Assembly: GCF_035666175.1 (NCBI RefSeq)
Contig: NZ_CP142016.1
Span: 1,116,001 to 1,180,000, forward strand
Length of the DNA: 64,000 nucleotides
Direction of reading: 5' to 3'
DNA from: Riemerella anatipestifer
GTDB taxonomy: Bacteria > Bacteroidota > Bacteroidia > Flavobacteriales > Weeksellaceae
The notes under the pieces are model-generated. The model did no database searches. It saw nothing but the letters and a program-made list of their open reading frames with translations, and was not told the origin of the DNA. Below are positions 7,787 through 14,528 of this stretch, piece after piece. Numbering within the stretch: the stretch's first letter is position 1; each line of letters starts with the position of its first letter. Position numbers and translations under genes: made by a program.

Positions 7787-8766
7787 ACTCGTTGTGCATT
7801 TTAAATAATACTGATTTTTAGATGATTTAATTTTCTTTGGAAGATAAATTTATTGATATATTGAATAACCGTTGCGGCGGTTATTTTACTGATTATCCTT
7901 GTTTTAAAGCCTTCAAAAGTTTTAGCATTGTTTCTTTTAATCATAAATTGGTCGCAAAGTTGAGAGAAAAATGTCTCAATTCGTTTTCGCTTTTTCTTGT
8001 ACAATGAAAATTGAGGAATATAATCTTTCTGATTACTTCTCATTGGTGTATCTAATTTAATATTAGCATAGTTAAATAAATCTATTTGAACTTTTGCTGA
8101 TAAATAGCCTCTATCTCCAATTAAAGTACAGTTTCGCATTTGCTCACCAATATCTTTTAAATAGTGGATGTCGTGAACGGATGCAGGGCTTATATCAAAA
8201 TTCTTAATCACACCATTTAAAGAACATACTGCGTGTAGTTTATAGCCATAGAAATATAATTTCTGTGAAGCACAATAACCATATGTTGGTGAAGAATAGG
8301 ATTGCTCTTTACAAATTTTTGAACGAGTAGAACGAGCGTTTTCACAAACTTTCATTGGCATGCTATCAACGATAAAAATATCTTCAAACTCATTGAACTC
8401 CATCGAAATACGCTGTCTAATTTGCTCTGTTTGTAGGGATAGTCTTCGTTTTCGCTTATTGTAAACACTTCTTTCAATTTTGTTTATCAGAGAGTTTGGC
8501 AATTTTCTAAATAACTGTAATTCGCTATCAATACTCAAGTATTCAGCAGTAATATTAAGACTTATGACTTCTAAATCGCTCATTTTAGGTGTTCTTCTCT
8601 GATAACTAATCAGTTGATTTTCTGAAAAAAGTCCTAAAACTTCCAAAATTCTTTCATATATTTGCTCTATGTTGTTCATTTATATCGTTTTATAGCAAAA
8701 ACAATATACTGATTTTCAGTCTAATAAACAACTCTTGTTTTTTTCATTTCATAATGCACAACGGGT
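7787..8766 (-). mobile_element. Complete IS982-family insertion sequence (ISRa1-like)
   Basis: The 980-bp element is bounded by terminal inverted repeats: the left end begins ACTCGTTGTGCATT and the right end (reverse complement) ACCCGTTGTGCATT, 13 of 14 bases matching. A 7-bp direct repeat, TATATTA, flanks it (7780-7786 and 8767-8773) and is the target-site duplication. It carries one intact transposase gene. Size, ends and transposase fit the IS982 family, and I recognise it as similar to ISRa1 of R. anatipestifer; the exact name needs an ISfinder comparison. Intact ends plus duplication indicate a recent insertion. Confidence 0.93.
7801..8679 (-). CDS. IS982-family transposase
   Basis: 292 residues, full length for IS982 transposases, a DDE-type family. 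Segments typical of the family are FEDIFIVDSMPMKVCENAR (first catalytic Asp in VDSMP), the KLYFYGYKLHAVCSLNGVI block, LIGDRGYLS (second Asp), and the C-terminal RIETFFSQLCDQFMIKRN carrying the catalytic Glu. There is no frameshift, so the element should be able to move. The gene lies inside the terminal repeats and reads toward the HD phosphohydrolase. Confidence 0.95.
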   Translation of the reverse strand: MNNIEQIYERILEVLGLFSENQLISYQRRTPKMSDLEVISLNITAEYLSIDSELQLFRKLPNSLINKIERSVYNKRKRRLSLQTEQIRQRISMEFNEFEDIFIVDSMPMKVCENARSTRSKICKEQSYSSPTYGYCASQKLYFYGYKLHAVCSLNGVIKNFDISPASVHDIHYLKDIGEQMRNCTLIGDRGYLSAKVQIDLFNYANIKLDTPMRSNQKDYIPQFSLYKKKRKRIETFFSQLCDQFMIKRNNAKTFEGFKTRIISKITAATVIQYINKFIFQRKLNHLKISII

Positions 8767-8811
8767 TATATTATTATAAATTTATTCGTAGTTGATTTAC
8801 TCATAAAGAAA

Positions 8812-8844
8812 ACAAAAAGTTCCTCATTTTAAATAGAGGAACTT
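8812..8844 (-). terminator. Terminator of gdhA
   Basis: AAGTTCCTC pairs perfectly with GAGGAACTT around a 10-base loop, followed on the minus strand by TTTTTGTTTTC. It lies about 54 bp past the gdhA stop and before the IS right end. Confidence 0.85.
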
Positions 8845-8897
8845 CTTTCTTTCATTTTACTTTTTACTCGTATTACCCCACGAGAAGGTTTATCATA

Positions 8898-10256
8898 TTA
8901 AACAACACCTTGTGCTAACATAGCCTCTGCTACCTTAACAAACCCAGCGATGTTTGCTCCTTTCACATAGTTTACATAACCATTCTCCTCTTTTCCATAA
9001 TCTCTACATACTTTATGTATGCCTATCATGATTTCTTTTAATCTAGCATCTACTTCCTCAGAAGTCCAGTTAAGACGGATAGAGTTTTGAGTCATCTCTA
9101 ATCCAGAAGTAGCTACACCACCAGCGTTAGACGCTTTACCTGGAGAGAAAAGAACTTTGTTATCTATAAAGTGATTAATTGCATCTAGTGTAGAAGGCAT
9201 ATTAGCCGCCTCAGTAACACAAATACAACCATTTTCTACTAGTTTTTTAGCATCTTCTAAATCTAACTCGTTTTGAGTTGCAGAAGGGATAGCCACATCA
9301 CACTTCACCTCCCACGGACGCTTACCTGCGTGGAACTCAGCTTCTGGATATTTTTTAACATAATCCTCAGCACGGTTGTTTCCGCTCGCTCTAAGCTCTA
9401 ATAAGAAATCTATTTTTTCACCAGTGATACCGTCTTTATCATAAACATATCCATCTGGACCAGAAATAGTAACCGCCTTACCTCCTAGTTGGTCAATTTT
9501 CTTAATTACTCCCCAAGCCACATTTCCAAATCCTGAAACCGTAAATGTTTTACCTTTAACTTCCTCACCTACCGTTCTTAGCATTTGCTCTGCGAAGTAA
9601 ACCACTCCATACCCTGTAGCTTCTGGACGAATTAAAGAACCACCATAAGCCAATCCTTTACCAGTAAGTACTCCTGTAAATTCGTTTCTTATCTTCTTAT
9701 ATTGACCAAAAAGGTAACCTATCTCACGAGCTCCCACACCTATATCTCCAGCAGGAACATCGGTTTGAGGTCCAATATGCTTACAAAGTTCCGTCATAAA
9801 TGCTTGGCAGAATCTCATAATTTCCATATCTGATTTCCCTTGTGGGTCAAAATCAGAACCCCCTTTACCACCACCCATAGGAAGCGTAGTTAAAGAGTTT
9901 TTGAACACTTGTTCAAACGCTAAAAATTTAAGTACTGAAAGATTTACAGTAGGATGGAATCTAATCCCTCCTTTATAAGGTCCGATAGCCGAATTCATCT
10001 GAATTCTAAACCCTCTATTTACTTGTATTTCTCCTTTGTCATCTACCCAAGGAACTCTAAAAATAATTGTTCTCTCCGGCTCTACCATTCTTTCTAGAAG
10101 TTTTTTACCTCTGTATTCTTCTTTGGTAGCAATGAACGGAATTACAGTAACAGCCACCTCTTTTACAGCTTGTAAAAATTCTGGCTCATTAGGATTTTTA
10201 GCCTCTACATTTGCTATAAATTCTTGAATTTTTTGTTCTACATTATATTGTTCCAT
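8898..10256 (-). CDS. gdhA: Glutamate dehydrogenase, hexameric (NADP type likely)
   Basis: 452 residues, standard for the small hexameric GdhA. It interconverts glutamate with 2-oxoglutarate and ammonia, linking nitrogen assimilation to the TCA cycle. The glutamate/2-oxoglutarate site is seen in LPMGGGKGGSDFDP (catalytic Lys), PAGDIGVGAREIG follows, and the dinucleotide fold reads VSGFGNVAWG. The sequence looks like the biosynthetic NADPH class, although cofactor choice cannot be fixed by eye. It is monocistronic: a strong promoter lies 20 bp before the ATG and a terminator after the stop. The 183-bp spacer to dprA contains the tandem repeat AATTTTAATTAAA twice and no gene. Confidence 0.97.
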   Translation of the reverse strand: MEQYNVEQKIQEFIANVEAKNPNEPEFLQAVKEVAVTVIPFIATKEEYRGKKLLERMVEPERTIIFRVPWVDDKGEIQVNRGFRIQMNSAIGPYKGGIRFHPTVNLSVLKFLAFEQVFKNSLTTLPMGGGKGGSDFDPQGKSDMEIMRFCQAFMTELCKHIGPQTDVPAGDIGVGAREIGYLFGQYKKIRNEFTGVLTGKGLAYGGSLIRPEATGYGVVYFAEQMLRTVGEEVKGKTFTVSGFGNVAWGVIKKIDQLGGKAVTISGPDGYVYDKDGITGEKIDFLLELRASGNNRAEDYVKKYPEAEFHAGKRPWEVKCDVAIPSATQNELDLEDAKKLVENGCICVTEAANMPSTLDAINHFIDNKVLFSPGKASNAGGVATSGLEMTQNSIRLNWTSEEVDARLKEIMIGIHKVCRDYGKEENGYVNYVKGANIAGFVKVAEAMLAQGVV

Positions 10257-10275
10257 AGCGTTTAATTGATGCCAA

Positions 10276-10306
10276 CAAAGATAACCTTTTTTTGATATTA
10301 CACAAA
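10276..10306 (-). promoter_or_regulatory. Promoter of gdhA
   Basis: On the minus strand TTTG (10306-10303), a 19-bp spacer and TATCTTTG (10283-10276) are an excellent match to the Bacteroidota consensus. Predicted start near 10270, leaving a leader of about 14 bases. Confidence 0.7.
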
Positions 10307-10439
10307 TCTGATTTTAATTTTTATTAAAACCCACACAAATCAAATATATTAACATCAAAATTTTAATTAAAGTCAATTTTAATTAAAAAAAAGACACTAT
10401 TATGCCCAAAATATCAATTTTAAAAAAGTGATTTTTTAG

Positions 10440-11543
10440 CTAAACAATAGAATATCTCCTCCCAGAATTTGCCCTTATCAATCCCAATAATTCTAATTCT
10501 AACAAAACTGGAAGCACTTTAGAAATAGGTTGATTTAACTTTTCTGACAAGTCGTCCAAAGAAATATCATTAACCTCTTTAATAATATCATAAATAGGCT
10601 TCTGAATAGGAGTTAAAGAAACCTCAACCGAAGGAAAAAGCTCCAAAACTTTAGAAGTATTATCCAAATCTAGGTCTTTTAGCAAACCTTTAATAGAAGA
10701 TATGATTTTAGCTTTATTTTGAAAAATAAGATGATTGCAACCTTGGCTATACTTATCCGTAAGACGCCCTGCCAAAGCGTACACCTCTCTATTATACTGA
10801 TTAGCAAAACTCGCCGTACTAATAGAACCTCCTGCATAAGCAGACTCTACCACAATCGTATTAGCCGAAAGCCCTGCCACAATACGATTTCTTTGCAAAA
10901 AATGTTCTCTATCTGGCTTTTCATCAGAGCAGAATTCAGAAAACAAAGCTCCACCATTATTTAATATTTCTTCAGCGAGAATTTTATGTTTGGACGGATA
11001 AACAATGTGTAAACCGTGTGCTAAAACCGCTGAAGTTTTTATATTGTTTTTTAAAGCCTCTTGATGAGCTATTCCGTCTGTACCTAAAGCTAAACCACTA
11101 ATGACTTGAATATTTTTATTTTTAAACTGAACAATTAAATCCTCCAAAAACGACTTACCATAAGCAGTGGCATTTCTCGTCCCAACAATGCTAATATTAT
11201 TAGCGGTATCGTCATAATCTCCTTTTTGAAAAAGAATAGCTGGAGCATCATAACATTCACCTAAAAGACGAGGAAGCTGATTAAGATGTCTCAGATTGAT
11301 TTTTATCTCGTTTTTAATGCAGAACTCAACTTCCCTTTCGGCAAATTTCAAAAGGCTTTCATCACCAATACCTGAGGCAATTTGTTTACCTATGCCTGAT
11401 ATTTTTCTTAACTCCGATTGAGACAAACTCCAAACCTCCTTAGCAGAACCAACTTCGCCCACTAAATTTGCAAATGTAACATCTCCTACCAAAGAGCTTC
11501 GCCGTAAAGCAATAGAGTATAAAATTTCTTCTGCATTTACCAT
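10440..11543 (-). CDS. dprA: DNA-processing protein DprA
   Basis: 367 residues. DprA binds incoming single-stranded DNA during natural transformation and loads RecA. The Rossmann-like DprA core is marked by SIVGTRNATAYGKSF, SGLALGTDGIAHQEAL and the ERNIVAGLSA-like segment QRNRIVAGLSANTIVVE. A helix-hairpin-helix region lies at the N-terminus (LRKISGIGKQIA) and a winged-helix-like domain at the C-terminus, the full architecture. It is the last gene of a tight run with the lrp-type regulator, a CarboxypepD protein, ruvC and a truncated haemoglobin, 2 bp after the haemoglobin stop. With comF nearby it supports DNA uptake capacity. Confidence 0.96.
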   Translation of the reverse strand: MVNAEEILYSIALRRSSLVGDVTFANLVGEVGSAKEVWSLSQSELRKISGIGKQIASGIGDESLLKFAEREVEFCIKNEIKINLRHLNQLPRLLGECYDAPAILFQKGDYDDTANNISIVGTRNATAYGKSFLEDLIVQFKNKNIQVISGLALGTDGIAHQEALKNNIKTSAVLAHGLHIVYPSKHKILAEEILNNGGALFSEFCSDEKPDREHFLQRNRIVAGLSANTIVVESAYAGGSISTASFANQYNREVYALAGRLTDKYSQGCNHLIFQNKAKIISSIKGLLKDLDLDNTSKVLELFPSVEVSLTPIQKPIYDIIKEVNDISLDDLSEKLNQPISKVLPVLLELELLGLIRANSGRRYSIV

Positions 11544-11545
11544 AA

Positions 11546-11923
11546 CTATCGCCTTGCCATTTCCATCTTGTAAGCCATTAAATTGGCAATATTAGCCGCT
11601 TTGTATTTTGCTGTTTCTGCCATAGAACCTTCGTAGAGCTCATCAATAGTTTCTGTCCAAAGTTTTAGCCAATGTTCGAAGTGATGTTTTTCCATAGGCA
11701 CTAAATCATTGATAGGAAAGTGGGCTCCCATCGGATTTCCTTTATAGGATACCTTACTAAACAATAGCGTTTCCCAAAAGGCATACATTTTTGGTAAATG
11801 TTCGTCCCAATTTACTTTTGCAACTTCGTTAAAGAAAAAGCCTATGGTAGCGTCTTTCCCTACCTTATCATAAAAACGATTAACTAACGCCTCTATATCC
11901 TGACGATTTTCTAGTGCTTTCAT
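11546..11923 (-). CDS. Group III truncated haemoglobin
   Basis: 125 residues of 2-on-2 globin fold. The pattern of the group III family (trHbP) is visible: FYDKVGKDATIGFFF at the B helix, the YAFWETLLF segment, GNPMGAHFPI, and the proximal haem histidine in the KHHFEHWLKLW segment. Proposed roles of the family are binding or detoxifying oxygen, NO or peroxides under microaerobic conditions. It lies 10 bp after ruvC and 2 bp before dprA, so it is translated in the middle of a DNA recombination and uptake operon. Whether this placement is functional is unknown. Confidence 0.92.
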   Translation of the reverse strand: MKALENRQDIEALVNRFYDKVGKDATIGFFFNEVAKVNWDEHLPKMYAFWETLLFSKVSYKGNPMGAHFPINDLVPMEKHHFEHWLKLWTETIDELYEGSMAETAKYKAANIANLMAYKMEMARR

Positions 11924-11933
11924 AAAAGATGAT

Positions 11934-12488
11934 TTATTTAACCCTATCAGGGTTTTGTTTTATAAAACTCTCCCACCCTGAATAATTTTTACCCGTTGCT
12001 AATTTACCCGAATTAAAATGATGACAAACCGCCACCGCCAATCCGTCAGACGCATCTAAGTATTTGGTGGGAAATTCCTTAAGTTTAAGTAAATTTTGCA
12101 ACATTCCTGCCACCTGCTCTTTACTTGCATTACCATTACCTGTAATCGCCATTTTTATTTTTTTGGGAGAATACTCAGTAATAGGAATATCTCTATATAG
12201 ACTTGCCGCCATAGCCACCCCTTGTGCCCGCCCCAACTTCAGCATACTCTGCACATTTTTCCCGTAGAAAGGTGCTTCCAAAGCAACCTCATCTGGATGA
12301 AATTCATCTATAAGCGATAGAGTTCTCTCAAAAATATACTTCAATTTAGTTTCGTGGTTGGGGTATTTTTTTAAAATCAATTCGTTAACGGAAACCAATT
12401 CCATCTTCTGATTTAAAACAGAAATAATCCCGAACCCCATTACGGTAGTACCTGGGTCTATACCCAATATAATTTTCTCTACTTTCAC
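11934..12488 (-). CDS. ruvC: Holliday junction resolvase RuvC
   Basis: 184 residues. RuvC cleaves Holliday junctions made during homologous recombination, working with RuvAB. Catalytic acidic residues are seen in ILGIDPGTTVMGFG (first Asp), VALEAPFYGKN (Glu) and the late DASDGLAVAVCHH (two Asp). The start codon is GTG at 12488 with no ATG alternative before the IDPG motif. The gene follows the CarboxypepD protein by 23 bp. Its partner ruvA is elsewhere in this window at 19106. Confidence 0.97.
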   Translation of the reverse strand: MKVEKIILGIDPGTTVMGFGIISVLNQKMELVSVNELILKKYPNHETKLKYIFERTLSLIDEFHPDEVALEAPFYGKNVQSMLKLGRAQGVAMAASLYRDIPITEYSPKKIKMAITGNGNASKEQVAGMLQNLLKLKEFPTKYLDASDGLAVAVCHHFNSGKLATGKNYSGWESFIKQNPDRVK

Positions 12489-12511
12489 AGGGTAAAAATA
12501 CAGATTAAAAT

Positions 12512-13702
12512 CTATGGTTCAAAATCCAATGGTAAAAGCTCCGAAAGATTACTTCTTGCCCACCCTTCCTCAAATACAAGTTCACTAGGATTGGAATAAT
12601 TGCCATCTGAATAAACTTCAAAGCTAAGCCCTCTACAATCTAATATGTTATTTTTGGATACAGGCATTTCTGTTTTTTGTATTTGTTTTTTGTGCACTGT
12701 ATAGAAATACTTTTTATAATTAACCCCAAGTAAATCCTTAAACTCCAAAAAAACTCTATTTTCACTATTTTTCCTAAATTTATCTGATAATATATTTCTT
12801 TCTATTATGGCAGAGTAGAACATAGGCTCTTCTTCCTTCCTTCTTGCAATATCTTCTATATGAGGAGGGTATTTATTAAATACAATGACTGAATCTTTGG
12901 AAATCTTTTTCCTAAAATCATCAATATAAGTGCGATAAACTTTCAGTTCTTCCGACGACGGATATTTTTCATTACGCTTCCTTACAATCCAATCCACAGA
13001 AAAACCCTCTTCAGATAATCTGTCTTGATAAAGAGCTCTGAAAAAATGTAAGGAACTACCACAATAAGCATTAAGCCTTTCTGTTTGCCACTTTAATTGC
13101 TTATGAGAAGAGCCTTTCATAGGACTAAAAAAAGAAGTTCCAAGATACTTCAAACTATTATCGGAAAGGTTCAGTTCAAATTCCAACAAGTTATAATTTA
13201 CAACATATCCCAATTTTTCGTTACTAATAATAAGAGGTGCTTTTGCACGAGCCTTAAGAACATGCTCCTCTCTATCGTATGCCAATTGTATATCCTTCGG
13301 GTTTTTAACATAAACCATCTCCCTATCATAACCCAAGAGAGTATTAAGAAACTTTTCGATATAACGCTTATACACCTTATCTGTGTATGCCAATAGTTTG
13401 ACCTCTGGAATTTCCGTTTCTTTTTCTAATTTAATTTCTAATGTTTGGCTATACAATTCTTTAATGGGTATTATTTTTGAGGAAAACCCTTTTTTTTCAA
13501 CGATAAGGTTTCCTGTCTTCGCCTTCACACCTGACAAGTAAAATTCCCCATCTTGATTAGATTGTGTTTTATATTGAGTTCCATCTATATAAATCACAGC
13601 CCCTGACAATGGAGTTTCTCGAAAATCCTTAATGTAACCTTTAATACTTTGAGCGTTTATTAAAGTAATTCTCAATAAAACTAACAGAAAAATCACTCTC
13701 AT
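12512..13702 (-). CDS. Secreted carboxypeptidase-regulatory-like domain protein
   Basis: 396 residues with a signal peptide (about 1-17). A CarboxypepD_reg-like beta-sandwich follows (about 19-95: IKGYIKDFRETPLSGAVIYIDGT ... GEFYLSGVKAK), as in many Bacteroidota surface and TonB-linked proteins. The remaining 300 residues have no recognisable catalytic motif but resemble a widespread flavobacterial family with this same N-terminal domain. It probably acts in the periplasm or at the outer membrane. It lies 11 bp downstream of the Lrp-type regulator and 23 bp upstream of ruvC. Function unknown. Confidence 0.75.
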   Translation of the reverse strand: MRVIFLLVLLRITLINAQSIKGYIKDFRETPLSGAVIYIDGTQYKTQSNQDGEFYLSGVKAKTGNLIVEKKGFSSKIIPIKELYSQTLEIKLEKETEIPEVKLLAYTDKVYKRYIEKFLNTLLGYDREMVYVKNPKDIQLAYDREEHVLKARAKAPLIISNEKLGYVVNYNLLEFELNLSDNSLKYLGTSFFSPMKGSSHKQLKWQTERLNAYCGSSLHFFRALYQDRLSEEGFSVDWIVRKRNEKYPSSEELKVYRTYIDDFRKKISKDSVIVFNKYPPHIEDIARRKEEEPMFYSAIIERNILSDKFRKNSENRVFLEFKDLLGVNYKKYFYTVHKKQIQKTEMPVSKNNILDCRGLSFEVYSDGNYSNPSELVFEEGWARSNLSELLPLDFEP

Positions 13703-13713
13703 AGAAATAAACT

Positions 13714-14193
13714 TTAGATTGTGGTTAATGTTATAACATTCATCACTCGGTTATCATTCTTAATGTATTTGAAAATAAAGCTACTCTTAACACTATCTAT
13801 AATATCTAATTTTGATATTTTTCTTAGGATAAACTCTTCATAATGGTGCAAATCTCTTAGCAAAAGTTTCATAATAACATCATAATCCCCAGAAGTAAAT
13901 GCCGCCTCCGTGACTTCCTCAAAAGACAATATTTCTTCTTTAAACTTATTAAAAATCTCTTCCTGATGCTTAATCAATTTAATTTGCATATAGGTAGTAA
14001 AGCCATACCCTAACTTTTCAGCATCTACAATAGCTGTATAGCCTTTAATATAACCATTAGCCTCTAATTTCTTTATCCTATCATGCACAGGTGTTACCGA
14101 CAAACTTACTTTAGCCGCTATTTCTTTCACACTTTGGCTACTATCTTCGACCAATTCTCTAAGAATACTAAAATCAACTTGATCTAACTTCAT
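13714..14193 (-). CDS. Lrp/AsnC family transcriptional regulator
   Basis: About 159 residues, standard length. It has an N-terminal winged helix-turn-helix (LDQVDFSILRELVEDSSQSVKEIAAKVSLS ... RIKKLEANGYIKGY) and a C-terminal RAM effector domain (TSGDYDVIMKLLL). The family senses amino acids and controls their uptake and metabolism. The frame is open upstream to 14259, but the ATG at 14191-14193 is the right start: it begins the conserved domain, and a TATATTTG -7 box (14223-14216) lies between the two candidates. It is divergent from a susC-susD pair with an attenuator-like leader, which suggests the regulator may act on that uptake system. Confidence 0.93.
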   Translation of the reverse strand: MKLDQVDFSILRELVEDSSQSVKEIAAKVSLSVTPVHDRIKKLEANGYIKGYTAIVDAEKLGYGFTTYMQIKLIKHQEEIFNKFKEEILSFEEVTEAAFTSGDYDVIMKLLLRDLHHYEEFILRKISKLDIIDSVKSSFIFKYIKNDNRVMNVITLTTI

Positions 14194-14215
14194 TATTTTT
14201 TTCGGTTTTATCCAG

Positions 14216-14223
14216 CAAATATA
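14216..14223 (-). promoter_or_regulatory. -7 box of the lrp-type gene
   Basis: TATATTTG on the minus strand, 22 bp before the chosen ATG. No good -33 element is visible at the usual distance. Confidence 0.45.
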
Positions 14224-14316
14224 CAAACAAAAAGAAAAATAAACTAAAAAACACAACAAAAATAAATTTAATATCTTTTATTAAATAATAATTAGGTTTT
14301 TTATTTCGACATAATA

Positions 14317-14324
14317 TAACTTTG
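14317..14324 (+). promoter_or_regulatory. -7 box for the susCD leader transcript
   Basis: TAACTTTG fits TAnnTTTG. The -33 region (around 14293) is poor, so activation by a regulator such as the divergent Lrp protein is possible. Predicted start near 14331, 18 bases before a short leader ORF and about 200 bases before susC. Confidence 0.45.
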
Positions 14325-14348
14325 CAGTGTAAATAATCAGTTATAATA

Positions 14349-14423
14349 ATGTTATACAACACTCACCAACTTCTTTTCATTATGATTATGATGAAGAGAA
14401 GACAAACGGCATTATTTGTGTGA
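14349..14423 (+). CDS. Putative leader peptide of the susCD operon
   Basis: A 24-codon ORF, ATG at 14349 and TGA at 14421, lies just after a -7 box and before a strong intrinsic terminator, the classical layout of an attenuator. The peptide reads MLYNTHQLLFIMIMMKRRQT then ALFV, with three Met among codons 12-15. Those codons fall in a 14-bp stem (14370-14383 with 14388-14401, 4-base loop). A ribosome stalled there would open this hairpin. That the ORF is translated is inference. Confidence 0.45.
   Translation: MLYNTHQLLFIMIMMKRRQTALFV
14370..14401 (+). promoter_or_regulatory. Stem-loop inside the leader ORF
   Basis: CTTCTTTTCATTAT pairs with ATGATGAAGAGAAG (two G-U pairs) around the loop GATT, giving a 14-bp hairpin. 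It covers codons 8-18 of the leader ORF, including its Met-rich segment, and could act as a pause or anti-antiterminator hairpin. Confidence 0.5.
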
Positions 14424-14460
14424 GAAGTTTTTAGTTGATATAATATTTCAGTTCCAACGG

Positions 14461-14500
14461 AAGGCTTTAAACACAATGTTTAAAGCCTTTTATTTTTGAG
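14461..14500 (+). terminator. Attenuator-type intrinsic terminator before susC
   Basis: AAGGCTTTAAACA pairs perfectly with TGTTTAAAGCCTT around a 3-base loop, followed by TTATTTTTG. It lies between the predicted promoter and the susC start (29 bp later), so susCD expression requires read-through. An upstream GTTTTTAG (14428-14435) is partly complementary to the 5' arm and might compete with it. Confidence 0.8.
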
Positions 14501-14528
14501 TTAAAAAAAATAAAAAATTATACAACTT

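Noticed and set aside
14194-14259. N-terminal extension of the Lrp-type regulator by 22 residues
   Set aside because: The extension is hydrophobic, is not part of the family, and lies over a -7 box; the ATG at 14193 starts the conserved domain.
14174-14362. 62-codon minus-strand ORF between the regulator and susC
   Set aside because: Low-complexity Phe/Leu sequence overlapping the regulator start and both promoters; no sign of coding.
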